A stretch of DNA of 18,342 bases from Chloroflexota bacterium (GTDB lineage Bacteria; Chloroflexota; Anaerolineae; Anaerolineales; E44-bin32), in the NCBI GenBank assembly GCA_026390045.1, contig JAPLGR010000593.1, positions 1 through 18,342 on the forward strand, in the 5' to 3' direction. Within the stretch, counting starts at the first letter, position 1; every line of letters starts with the position of its first letter. The position numbers and the translations under genes were made by a program. Positions 1 to 7,225 of this stretch are shown piece after piece. The notes below the pieces were generated by a model. The model ran no database searches. It saw nothing but the letters and a program-made list of their open reading frames with translations, and had not been told where the DNA came from.

Positions 1-544
1 GGGGGTTCCCTTCATCCCTTCCCGCAACATGCTCGGCACCGATACGTTTGAGCACAGTTCCGCGAAGATCGTGGCCGACCCGTGGACGGGTAAGCCGATC
101 TGCCTCCTGCCTGCCTGCTACCCAGACGTGGCCATCATCCACGTGACACGCTGCGACTGCTACGGCAACGCGCAGGTTGAGGGGACCGCCATCGAGGACT
201 TCGAGCTGGCCCGCGCGGCCCGGCGTGTGATCCTCACAACCGAAGAAGTCGTCTCGGACGAGGTCATCCGATCGGCGCCCTGGCGCACGCTGATTCCGTT
301 CTTCCTGGTGGACGCGGTGATCGAGGCCCCGCATGGATCGCACCCCTGCCAGATGCCCGGGCGCTACTACTTCGACGAAGAGCACATCCAGCTGTGGCTC
401 TCGCGGTCCAAGACCGAGGAAGGCGTGAGTGCCTATCTGGACGAATTCGTGTTCGGGGTCAAGGACTTCCAAGCCTACCTGGAACTCATCGGCGGCAGCG
501 CGCGTCTGGAACAGCTCGCCCGGACCGAGCGCCTCGCGGACTGA
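1..544 (+). CDS. CoA-transferase alpha subunit (glutaconate CoA-transferase A-like), 5' end outside the window
   Basis: Family I CoA-transferase alpha subunit, which with the next gene would move CoA between acyl-CoA and a free acid in the cytoplasm. The frame is open from base 2, and the residues before the first ATG at 29 (GVPFIPSRN) match the conserved run ahead of LGTD in this family, so the gene starts upstream of the window and ATG 29 is internal. Seen here is the C-terminal part, about 180 residues against roughly 320 for a full GctA-type subunit. Family-like stretches include IIHVTRCDCYGNAQVEG, the PGRYYFDEEHI segment and the closing GVKDFQAYLELIGG. The beta-subunit gene follows after 24 bases. 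The natural substrate cannot be read from the sequence. Confidence 0.9.
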   Translation, partial: GVPFIPSRNMLGTDTFEHSSAKIVADPWTGKPICLLPACYPDVAIIHVTRCDCYGNAQVEGTAIEDFELARAARRVILTTEEVVSDEVIRSAPWRTLIPFFLVDAVIEAPHGSHPCQMPGRYYFDEEHIQLWLSRSKTEEGVSAYLDEFVFGVKDFQAYLELIGGSARLEQLARTERLAD

Positions 545-568
545 CGGAAACGGGGAGGAGCAACTTCG

Positions 569-1336
569 ATGGCAACAAACTACACCCCCACGGAGATGTT
601 GGCCTGCGTGGCGGCGCGCGTCTTGAGCAACGGCAAGTCGGTCTTCGTTGGCACGGGACTGCCGATGATCGCGGCCATGCTTGCGCAGAGAACCACGGCC
701 CCGGATTTGCTGATCATCTTCGAGGCGGGAGGAATCGGCCCCCGGATCCCGGTTCTGCCAGTGTCCGTCGGGGATTCGCGGACCTTCCATCAGGCGGTGG
801 CAGCCTCCTCCATGCATGATGTGATGTCCCTCGCGCAGGCGGGACACGTCGACTACGGATTCCTTGGTGCGGCGCAGATCGATCGCTTCGGGAATGTCAA
901 CACGACGGTGATCGGCAACTATGATCACCCGAAAGCCCGGCTGCCCGGCAGCGGCGGGGCCAACGATCTGGGCTCCTTCTGTCATCAGACAATCGTGGTG
1001 ATCCGACAGGACGTGCGCAAGTTCGTCAAGAAGCTGGATTTCATCACGACCCCCGGATACCTCACCGGTCCCGGCGCCCGCGAGCGCGCGGGATTGCCGG
1101 CGAACAGCGGGCCGTATCGCGTCGTCACGCAGCTGGCGATGTACGGGTTCGACAAGGCGACGTGCGAGATGGAACTGATCGCACCGCACCCCGGCGTCAC
1201 CACCGAGCAGGTGCAGGCCGAGAGCGGCTTCCCGATCAAGGTGGCCGAGCATGTGAGTGTCAGCGAGCCGCCATCCAGCGAGGAGCGCCGCCTGCTGCGG
1301 GAGATCGATCCCAAGGGCCTGGTGATCGGCGGATAG
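569..1336 (+). CDS. CoA-transferase beta subunit (glutaconate CoA-transferase B-like)
   Basis: Complete 255-residue beta subunit, the usual length for GctB/IpdB-like proteins. It should pair with the upstream alpha subunit to form the active enzyme. Glu52 in the FEAGGIGP stretch lies where family I enzymes carry the glutamate that forms the glutamyl-CoA thioester intermediate. GSGGAND (127-133) is a family signature of the CoA-binding region. The start is supported by GGGAGGAG just upstream of the ATG. The gene ends the + strand block, and the next 1 kb holds no intact gene. Relatives act on glutaconate, 3-oxoacids or steroid-ring-derived CoA thioesters, so the acid acted on here is unknown. 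Confidence 0.93.
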   Translation: MATNYTPTEMLACVAARVLSNGKSVFVGTGLPMIAAMLAQRTTAPDLLIIFEAGGIGPRIPVLPVSVGDSRTFHQAVAASSMHDVMSLAQAGHVDYGFLGAAQIDRFGNVNTTVIGNYDHPKARLPGSGGANDLGSFCHQTIVVIRQDVRKFVKKLDFITTPGYLTGPGARERAGLPANSGPYRVVTQLAMYGFDKATCEMELIAPHPGVTTEQVQAESGFPIKVAEHVSVSEPPSSEERRLLREIDPKGLVIGG

Positions 1337-2047
1337 AGGATTAGGCGCGAAGACGGAGAATGCCCGTTCAGGCGTTCTCTGTTCCGGAGGCTGACCGCGC
1401 ACCCGACATGTGCCCGTCGCCACCACGGTGCGCCTGACGGATCGACGGCGCGGTGGACGCAGATTCCGCGGCCGCGGTTGAAGAAGCCGCCCGCAAGTCG
1501 CGAGAGCCAACGGCATCGACCTGTCGCGGACGGTTCTCGCCCACGACGCGCATAACTGGTCACCCCCTGCTCTGCAGTGCTCCCGCGCGCGTGTTGTGAC
1601 CCAACTGGGGCCGACCTCCGCCGCTGTGAGTCCGCGAGGGGCATTGGCGACCCCTCACCGCCTGGTGCCGATCCCTTCCGCTGCCGTGACAGAGACTACC
1701 ACCGGCCCCGCATGGCCGCTGGCGATCGCCCCTCCGACGCGGGGCCAATCTCGGCCGCTACGAGTCGCTTGAACTCGAAAGCCAGGCGGATATCACCACC
1801 CCCATTCCATTCGACCCACGAGATTTCAGGATTCTGGTGGAGTTCACCTCGGCGTCCGGCACAACAGTGGGGGTCGGGGCCTTCTGGTGTCACAGGAAGC
1901 CAAGCCAGGCCTTGGACGCTGCGGGGCAATGGGAAGCCTGATCCCGGGTTTCTTAGCCGAGCGCGGCGGTCGTTCAGGCTGCAGAGGCAGCCCCCTGTCG
2001 ACAGCACCCAGGTCTGGTTGCCGGGGGAGTCCTCAGGGCAAAGTGGC
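1337..2047. other. Gene-poor stretch between convergent gene blocks
   Basis: About 700 bases with no convincing intact gene. Several open frames exist on both strands, but they are arginine- and proline-rich, overlap each other and resemble no family I recognise. Two things stand out: a decayed-looking coding segment at 1741-1941 (listed separately) and a small inverted repeat, GAGGGG at 1636-1641 with CCCCTC at 1651-1656. That repeat has a nine-base loop and no T-run, so it is not a convincing Rho-independent terminator. I see no RNA gene or repeat array. Confidence 0.5.
1741..1941 (+). pseudogene. Possible remnant of a DUF5060 / glycoside-hydrolase N-terminal domain
   Basis: The frame read from 1744 encodes GANLGRYESLELESQAD, then FDPRDFRILVEFTSASG, then VGVGAFWCHRK, and reaches a stop at 1939-1941. 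From memory, this resembles the start of DUF5060 domains, which have a 'RYE.fEl' strand, an 'NPFDP.d..v...FTsPSG' strand and a 'VpGFwy' strand, and which sit at the N-terminus of some secreted glycoside hydrolases. The frame has no plausible start codon or Shine-Dalgarno, is closed upstream by a TGA at 1687-1689, and shows no hydrolase domain afterwards. A weak continuation (GFLAERGGRSG) appears in another frame downstream, as after a frameshift. If real, it is a relic. It could also be a chance match. Confidence 0.4.
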
Positions 2048-2389
2048 TCACACCCCCCAAGCTGGCTGTAGATCTCTTGCCCTTGCCCAGGCGCTCAGTT
2101 CGCGCTTGAAAGCCTTGATTGCCCTTGTTGAGATCGTGGACCCCCGGTGCGAGCTCGAGGAGCCGACCTCCCACCCGTCCACGCCTTTGCCGACCTCCGC
2201 CACGGTGCCCACGTTCTCGTGGCCCAGGACGATCCCTGGGGGCAGGAGGCCTTCGAAGTAGATGTCCACATCCGTACGACAGATGCCGCAGTACTTGATC
2301 TTGACCACCACCTCACCGGGCCCTGCCTTCGGCATGGGCCGGTCCTGAAACTCGATGGTCTTCAAGGCGGTATAGACTGCAGCTTTCAC
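2048..2389 (-). pseudogene. Truncated zinc-dependent alcohol dehydrogenase (MDR family), N-terminal remnant
   Basis: The first 76 residues are a good GroES-like N-terminus of a medium-chain zinc alcohol dehydrogenase. The catalytic-zinc cysteine is Cys37 in CGICRTD, and His57-Glu58 lie in LGHENVG. The GTG start has a GAGG motif five bases upstream and lies 13 bases after the zinc-finger gene, so this was once a real last gene of the operon. After WEVG the similarity stops. A normal enzyme would continue for about 270 more residues with the Rossmann domain. The next codons in two frames read VHDLNK and then AIKAFKREL, resembling the extreme C-terminus of the same family, which suggests an internal deletion plus a one-base shift. 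The open frame runs on to 2048 without further similarity. The remnant is almost certainly inactive as a dehydrogenase. Confidence 0.7.
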
Positions 2390-2402
2390 GGAAGCCTCGC
2401 TC

Positions 2403-2621
2403 TCAATCCGGGACTTCGGTCTCTTTCTCCAGCACCTCGGCCAGAGTCTTGTAGCCCTCGCCGCCGAACGACTTGAACTGCAAGGCGAGCAACTCTGAGA
2501 ACTTGAAGCCTTTGGCGTTGATCCAGTCTCGATGCACCTTGTCTCCCCGCCCGATCATGTGTCGAGCCAGGTCCATCGAAGATTTCGAAAGCTTGTCACA
2601 CACTGGGCAGTGGAAGCTCAT
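2403..2621 (-). CDS. Small C2H2-type zinc-finger-like protein
   Basis: A 72-residue protein with Cys5, Cys8, His21 and His30, spacing C-x2-C-x12-H-x8-H, suggesting one zinc-binding finger, followed by a charged, probably helical tail. I recall similar short proteins with a CPxC...H...G..D..H..W pattern, mostly in archaea and deep-branching bacteria, but their role is not established to my knowledge. The start is well supported by GGGAGG at 2628-2633, six bases before the ATG. The gene begins 15 bases after the molybdopterin-subunit gene and is followed by the broken alcohol dehydrogenase. Its position suggests a link to the molybdo-enzyme, for example in assembly or regulation, which is inference from location only. 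Confidence 0.8.
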   Translation of the reverse strand: MSFHCPVCDKLSKSSMDLARHMIGRGDKVHRDWINAKGFKFSELLALQFKSFGGEGYKTLAEVLEKETEVPD

Positions 2622-2636
2622 CGGCGACCTCCCAAT

Positions 2637-4916
2637 TCACTTGGATGAACGGGCTTGCTCCTTGGCCCTGAGCGCTCGGAACACCTTCTCCGGGGTGATG
2701 GGCAAGTCGTGGATCCTTACCCCCACGGCCTTGTAGATGGCGTTGCCGATGGCCCCTGCCGTCGGATTGGTCAGTCCTTCGCCGGCCTCTTTGGCGCCAA
2801 AGGGCCCCTCAGGCTCGTACGTGTCGATCTCCAGGATCTTGGTCTCCGGCATGTCCAGGGATCGGATCAGTTTGTAATCACCAATGGACGGATTCAGGAT
2901 CTTGCCGTTGTCCATCGGCTGGTCTTCGCAGAATCCATAGCCTCCGGCCATCATGATCGCCCCCTCCAGCTGGCCTTCAATGCCGACGGGGTTGATGACG
3001 GTGCCGCTTTCGTGGGCCGTGGTCACATTGACGAGCTTGTACCTGCCCGTCTCCGGGTCGACTTCCACCTCGGCTGCCTGGACACCGAAGCTGTAGGCGG
3101 GGGAGATCATGCCTTTCCGATGCGGAGTGTAGTGCCCCCGCCCCATGATCGCCTCGCCGTCCTTGCCTCGGATGGCCTCCTTGACCACATCGAAGTAGGA
3201 CAGCCCCTTCTGCGGGCGATCCACGAGGTGAACCCATCGGTCTTTGATGTCCAGGTCATAAACGATGTTGGCGCCCATTTTGGCGCCGGCGAACTCCAGC
3301 AGCTGGCGCTTGGCGTCTGCGGCGGCCATCTTGACCGCATTGCCGTTCATCAGAGTCTCGCGGCTTCCCCAGGCACCAAGATCGGGAGGACAGATGCCGG
3401 TATCGGCGGCATGGATGCGGATGTCGTCCAGGCGCACCCCCAGCTCCTCGGCGCAGATCATGCTGAGCGTGGTATCCGAGCCCTGGCCGATGTCACAGGC
3501 GCCGGTGAACAGGTCCACCTTGCCGTCGATGTTGATCCTGACCACCGCGGCGGAGAAGGCATACGGCGTGTCGAACCAGTTGAAGATACCGCCCGACATG
3601 AAGCCATAGGCGGCGATACCGATCCCCCGGTTCGGAGGCAGCTTGCCGCGCTGCTTGATGTGTTCCTCGATCTTGTCCAGGCACTGGTGCAGCCCGCAGC
3701 TCTGGATATTGGCCTGACCCGGAACCTCATAGTTCGGCGTCATCCCGTTTCTTCGCCTGATCTCCACCGGATCGATGCCAAGCTCTTCGGCCATCATGTC
3801 AATCTGAGATTCCCCAACAAACACTGCCTGGGGAGCGCCAAAACCCCGCATGGCGGATGTCGGCGCCGTATTGGTGTAAGCCCGATACCCGTCATACCGG
3901 TAGTTCGGATACTTGTACGGGAAGGACGAGAAGAATCCGGTCAGGTAGAGCGCGGTAGCACCCATGGAGGTGTAGGCCCCGCCCTCGGTGATCACCCGGA
4001 CCTCTTTGGCCAGCAGGGTGCCGTCCTTCTTGGCGCCGAGCTTCGTGTAGTAGATCATCGGGGTTCGGCGCTTGCTGGCGGTGAACTCCTCTTCACGCGT
4101 GAAGACGATCTTGACCGGCTGACACAGCTTCATCGATAGCAGTGAGGCGCAGAACTGGGCGGAGTCCAGCTCGAACTTGCTCCCAAAGCCGCCTCCGGTG
4201 GGAGGCTTGATCACCCTCACGTCACCTTCCCTCAGACCCAGCATGTCGGCCAGGAGGACCTGCATGTAATAGGCCGCCTGGGTTGAAGTCCAGACTGTGA
4301 GCTTGCCGCTGTGGTCGAAGCTGGCAATGGCATCATGCGTCTCCATGCAGACATGTGCCTGCGAGGAGCACCTGAAATGGTCTTCCCGAACAAGGTCGCA
4401 CTGCTTGAAGGCTTCGTCGACGTCCCCCCACTCAATGTGGCGCGTGACATTGATGTTCAGCTCCACGCCTTCGTGAACCTGAGGGGCGTCTTCCTTGATG
4501 GCATCGAGCGGATCGAATACAGCCGGCAGAAGCTCATACTCGACCTCGATCAAATCGAGCGCCTCTGCGGCCGTGTCCTCATCCACAGCAGCCACGGCGG
4601 CCACCGGGTCGCCGATGTACCGCACCTTGCTCCGACAGATCATCTCCTCATCGCACAACTCCGGGAAGCGCCGCCAGATCCCCTGCTTCTTGCCCAGCGT
4701 GTCCTTGCCGGTCACGATCCCCTTGACCCCGATCAGTTTCTCCGCCTGACTGGTGTCGATGCTCAGGATCTTGGCATGGGGATGGGGGCTTCGCAGGATC
4801 TTCCCGTACAGCATGTTCGGCAGGACCATGTCGAACGTGTACTTGGCCTTGCCGGTCACTTTGTCCGGGCCATCCACACGATGGACTCGTGTGCCGATGA
4901 CGTTGTACTTGCTCAT
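2637..4916 (-). CDS. Xanthine-dehydrogenase-family molybdopterin-binding large subunit (HcrA/CoxL-like)
   Basis: Catalytic subunit of a molybdenum hydroxylase, 759 residues, near the length of the 4-hydroxybenzoyl-CoA reductase alpha subunit. Visible landmarks are the N-terminal VDGPDKVTGKAKYT, GGGFGSKFE (241-249), AMRGFGAPQ (355-363), DIGQGSDT (475-482), GSRETLMNGNA (517-527) and PFGAKEAGEG (705-714). Glu713 in the last motif occupies the position of the catalytic glutamate. The CODH active-site loop with its selenium-bound cysteine is absent, so this is not a carbon monoxide dehydrogenase. The start codon overlaps the stop of the 2Fe-2S gene (ATGA, 4913-4916), a sign of translational coupling and a joint complex. 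The overall pattern resembles HcrA, but the partner FAD subunit differs from HcrB, so the substrate is open: aromatic CoA thioester, purine, nicotinate-like or aldehyde. Confidence 0.93.
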   Translation of the reverse strand: MSKYNVIGTRVHRVDGPDKVTGKAKYTFDMVLPNMLYGKILRSPHPHAKILSIDTSQAEKLIGVKGIVTGKDTLGKKQGIWRRFPELCDEEMICRSKVRYIGDPVAAVAAVDEDTAAEALDLIEVEYELLPAVFDPLDAIKEDAPQVHEGVELNINVTRHIEWGDVDEAFKQCDLVREDHFRCSSQAHVCMETHDAIASFDHSGKLTVWTSTQAAYYMQVLLADMLGLREGDVRVIKPPTGGGFGSKFELDSAQFCASLLSMKLCQPVKIVFTREEEFTASKRRTPMIYYTKLGAKKDGTLLAKEVRVITEGGAYTSMGATALYLTGFFSSFPYKYPNYRYDGYRAYTNTAPTSAMRGFGAPQAVFVGESQIDMMAEELGIDPVEIRRRNGMTPNYEVPGQANIQSCGLHQCLDKIEEHIKQRGKLPPNRGIGIAAYGFMSGGIFNWFDTPYAFSAAVVRINIDGKVDLFTGACDIGQGSDTTLSMICAEELGVRLDDIRIHAADTGICPPDLGAWGSRETLMNGNAVKMAAADAKRQLLEFAGAKMGANIVYDLDIKDRWVHLVDRPQKGLSYFDVVKEAIRGKDGEAIMGRGHYTPHRKGMISPAYSFGVQAAEVEVDPETGRYKLVNVTTAHESGTVINPVGIEGQLEGAIMMAGGYGFCEDQPMDNGKILNPSIGDYKLIRSLDMPETKILEIDTYEPEGPFGAKEAGEGLTNPTAGAIGNAIYKAVGVRIHDLPITPEKVFRALRAKEQARSSK

Positions 4917-5392
4917 CGCTGCTCCTTATACTCGCCCCTGGCCACGGCGCTCAAGGCTCGGATGATGCTGTTGTAACCAGTACAGCGACAGATGTTGCCG
5001 TCAATGGCTTCTTTGATCTCATCGAGGGTCGGGGTTGGCTTCTCATGAAACAGGCCAGCGGCGGACATCAGCATGCCCGAGGTGCAGAAGCCGCATTGAA
5101 GAGCTCCATGATCGAGGAACGCCTTCTGCAATGGATGGAGCTCTGTCCCCTTGGCCAGACCTTCGATGGTCAGGATGTCACCCCCGTCCGCCTGTAGAGC
5201 GAGTATGGTGCATGACTTGACGGCCATGCCGTTCAGGCTCACCGTGCACGCGCCGCAGGAAGCACTCTCGCAGCCACGCTTGGTCCCGGTCAAATCCAGC
5301 TCGTTCCTCAAGACCTCGACCAGCAGCGTCCCTGGCTTGACATACAGCTCGTAAGGCTGGCCGTTTACCGTCAGTTTCAGTTCCTTCTTCAT
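4913..5392 (-). CDS. 2Fe-2S small subunit of the molybdenum hydroxylase (HcrC/CoxS-like)
   Basis: A 159-residue electron-transfer subunit of standard length. The N-terminal plant-ferredoxin-type cluster uses Cys41, Cys46, Cys49 and Cys61 (CESASCGAC then C). The C-terminal alpha-helical domain binds the second cluster through Cys100, Cys103, Cys135 and Cys137 (CGFC and CRCTGY). All eight ligands are present, so both clusters should form. It carries electrons from the molybdenum site to the FAD subunit. It lies between the FAD-subunit gene (15-base gap) and the large-subunit gene (4-base overlap), the CoxM-CoxS-CoxL order common for this family. Confidence 0.95.
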   Translation of the reverse strand: MKKELKLTVNGQPYELYVKPGTLLVEVLRNELDLTGTKRGCESASCGACTVSLNGMAVKSCTILALQADGGDILTIEGLAKGTELHPLQKAFLDHGALQCGFCTSGMLMSAAGLFHEKPTPTLDEIKEAIDGNICRCTGYNSIIRALSAVARGEYKEQR

Positions 5393-5407
5393 CGGCGTGG
5401 CCCCTTC

Positions 5408-6283
5408 CTAGGCTTGCCTGGCTCGATCGAGAGCCTTCTGGCCTACTCGCGGCACCAAGACCTTCACCAACTCCCGCCGGTACTCCTCGGAGGCCGTGAC
5501 ATCAGATATGGGATCCGCCTCCTGCGAGGCCACTTGCCCGGCTTCCTTGAGCAGACCCGCCGTGATCTTCTTGCCTCGGAGCACTTCTTCTGCCTTCTTG
5601 GCCCTCAACTGGGTCGACGCACAGGCGCCCAGCACGATCCGGGCGTCCTGGCAGACGTCTTTGCTCGTGCCCAGCGTAATCGACACGGCAACTGCCACCA
5701 TGGCCATGTCGGTCTCTATGATGTTGAATTTGGTGTAGGCCGCGCCGGTGTGAGGCGGGGCTGGCGGTACTTGGATTTCGACCAGCAACTCGTCATGTTG
5801 CAGTGCAGTCTCAAAGTAGTCTTTGCAGAAATCCTCGACCGCCATGGTCCTCTTGCCCTTCACGCTGGCCGTGGTCACAGTCGCGTTCAGGGCCATCAAC
5901 ACCGAGGTTGGGTCTCCAGCCGGGTCAGCATGACAGAGATTACCGCCGATGGTGCCCCAATTGCGCGTCTGGATGGAGGCAAGCCGGTGCTCCATCTCGG
6001 CCAGCACGCTGAAGCTATTCTTCATCAGCGGCGATTTCTCGATCGCCCGGTGCGGGGTCAGGGCGCCGATTCTCAGCCCTGCCTTGGCCTCCGCCTGGAC
6101 GTAGTTCAGCTCTGTGATGCCCTTGATATCAACGAGATACTCCGGTGCGATCAAGCCTTGCCTCATCAGGATCAGAAGAGACTGGCCGCCGGCGATGATC
6201 TTGCACTCGTCCTGATACTGGCTCAGGAAGGCAAGGGCTTCCTCAAGCGTCTTGGGAGATAGGTACTCAAAGTCCCTGATCAT
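5408..6283 (-). CDS. FAD-binding medium subunit of the molybdenum hydroxylase (CoxM-like)
   Basis: A 291-residue FAD subunit of the CoxM/XdhB type. The two FAD-contact motifs are AGGQSLL (31-37) and TIGGNLCHADPAGDP (111-125). The C-terminal third fits the CO dehydrogenase flavoprotein C-terminal domain. The subunit passes electrons from the 2Fe-2S clusters to an external acceptor. Directly after TIGGNLC there is no room for the roughly 40-residue four-cysteine insert that carries the extra 4Fe-4S cluster in HcrB of benzoyl-type reductases, so this enzyme probably works in the normal oxidative direction. GAGGAGG lies about nine bases before the ATG. The gene follows coxG after 50 bases. Confidence 0.94.
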   Translation of the reverse strand: MIRDFEYLSPKTLEEALAFLSQYQDECKIIAGGQSLLILMRQGLIAPEYLVDIKGITELNYVQAEAKAGLRIGALTPHRAIEKSPLMKNSFSVLAEMEHRLASIQTRNWGTIGGNLCHADPAGDPTSVLMALNATVTTASVKGKRTMAVEDFCKDYFETALQHDELLVEIQVPPAPPHTGAAYTKFNIIETDMAMVAVAVSITLGTSKDVCQDARIVLGACASTQLRAKKAEEVLRGKKITAGLLKEAGQVASQEADPISDVTASEEYRRELVKVLVPRVGQKALDRARQA

Positions 6284-6333
6284 TCTCGTCTACCTCCTCG
6301 ATGACTGTCTGGGTCCGATCACGATGGCCCCGC

Positions 6334-6807
6334 CTAGCCCTTCTTCTTACCCACAACTTCGGCCTTCAGTTTCTCCTGCAGGTTGTGGGTGAACTCCCTC
6401 TCCAGGTCCTTGGCCTTGGCCCGCATGATCCGTTCGCCGAAAGTGGCCAGCTTGCCGACGAGGCTGACATTCGAGTGATAGGAGACCTCCACGCTATCCT
6501 TCGAGAGTTCGGTCAGGTCCACGGTGGTCTCTTGCGTGAAGGTGCCGGCCTTGCCGATGTCTGCACCCCGGCCAACCGCTTTCACGTGCCGCGGCGGATC
6601 AATCTCGGCCAAGGTGGTGGTGAACTTGAACCTCACCGAGATCGGCCCGACCGACTGTTTGACGATGCTTTCATAGGTCTTGTCGTCGATCGCTTCCATC
6701 TTCTCGGCGCCAGGAATACAAGAGGCGAGCGTCTCTGGCTTGAGCAGGAAATCCCACACCTCCTGAATAGGCGCGTCCTGCAAGGTGAATTTCCCCTCTA
6801 GGAGCAT
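6334..6807 (-). CDS. coxG: CoxG-like protein (SRPBCC fold)
   Basis: A 157-residue protein that opens with a typical CoxG pattern: a beta strand, then APIQEVWDFLLKPETLASCIPGAE. It then has the alternating strands and the long C-terminal helix of the SRPBCC fold. CoxG proteins accompany CO dehydrogenase-type Mo hydroxylases and have been linked to membrane recruitment and quinone binding. This copy ends in a charged lysine-rich tail (KAEVVGKKKG) with no hydrophobic C-terminal anchor visible. The start is supported by AAGGAGGA at 6818-6825, ten bases upstream and lying within the last codons of the preceding small gene. It directly precedes the FAD, 2Fe-2S and Mo subunits, as expected for a partner of that complex. 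Confidence 0.88.
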   Translation of the reverse strand: MLLEGKFTLQDAPIQEVWDFLLKPETLASCIPGAEKMEAIDDKTYESIVKQSVGPISVRFKFTTTLAEIDPPRHVKAVGRGADIGKAGTFTQETTVDLTELSKDSVEVSYHSNVSLVGKLATFGERIMRAKAKDLEREFTHNLQEKLKAEVVGKKKG

Positions 6808-6813
6808 GGCGGA

Positions 6814-7161
6814 CTAATCCTCCTTCCGTTGTTGGGTTTCGCGGTCAGTGGCAAATGGGTCTATGGCACTGACCGGAATCACCGATGGTATTGAGAACTT
6901 CCCGTTGGATCCTGCACCCGGAACAGGCGGGGGATCTTCCCTCGTGACCTCTCCCGGTGTGCCAAGATACCCCCGGTATTCCCGGCAGAAACACAAGTAA
7001 TAGTGCCTACCTCTGTAGAGGGCGCATTCCTCACACAACCTACTGGAAAAAGGACACACCATTCCTTCTTTGGCCACCGGTACGAATGCTCCTGAGACGC
7101 TACCACAGGCCAGGGACGCCACGGGCCAGACACTGCGGGATCCCAAGATCTCTCGACTCAC
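6814..7161 (-). CDS. Small cysteine-rich protein with an RGRHYYLCFC motif, function unknown
   Basis: A 115-residue reading frame whose core (residues 36-66) carries Cys36, Cys43, Cys46, Cys57 and Cys59 around ECALYRGRHYYLCFC, followed by REYRGYLG. I recall this Cys-plus-'YRGRHYYLCF' pattern from short uncharacterised proteins of anaerobic bacteria. The cysteine spacing could bind a metal or Fe-S cluster. The start is uncertain. GTG at 7161 has a weak GAGG upstream, while Met34 just before VCPF would give a much shorter protein that fits the conserved core better but has its ribosome site too close. The stop is six bases from coxG, and the coxG ribosome site lies in this gene's last codons, so the two are translationally linked. 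The tail after residue 70 is proline-rich and not conserved-looking. Confidence 0.65.
   Translation of the reverse strand: MSREILGSRSVWPVASLACGSVSGAFVPVAKEGMVCPFSSRLCEECALYRGRHYYLCFCREYRGYLGTPGEVTREDPPPVPGAGSNGKFSIPSVIPVSAIDPFATDRETQQRKED
6818..6825 (-). promoter_or_regulatory. Strong Shine-Dalgarno of coxG inside the upstream gene
   Basis: AAGGAGGA on the - strand, ten bases before the coxG ATG. It overlaps the Lys-Glu-Asp codons that end the small cysteine-rich gene. This supports the coxG start and ties its translation to the upstream gene. Confidence 0.75.
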
Positions 7162-7225
7162 GCTCTAGGCCTCGGACAGACAGTCGCGGGACGCCTTAGT
7201 CACTCCGAGAGTCCGAGTCAACCGG

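Noticed and set aside
1636..1656. Inverted repeat GAGGGG/CCCCTC as a terminator after the CoA-transferase genes
   Set aside because: A six-base stem with a nine-base loop, no T-run, and 300 bases past the stop codon. Too weak to call.
1577..2071. A 164-codon + strand open frame in the gene-poor gap
   Set aside because: The translation is Arg/Pro/Ser-rich with no family features, and a different frame over 1741-1941 looks more like former coding sequence.
2655..4139. Open frame of about 494 codons on the + strand
   Set aside because: It mirrors the Mo-hydroxylase large subunit, whose motifs and overlapping start are unambiguous.
2637..6807. Carbon monoxide dehydrogenase (coxGMSL)
   Set aside because: Gene order and CoxG fit, but the large subunit lacks the CODH active-site cysteine loop and has AMRGFGAPQ and HcrA-like features instead.
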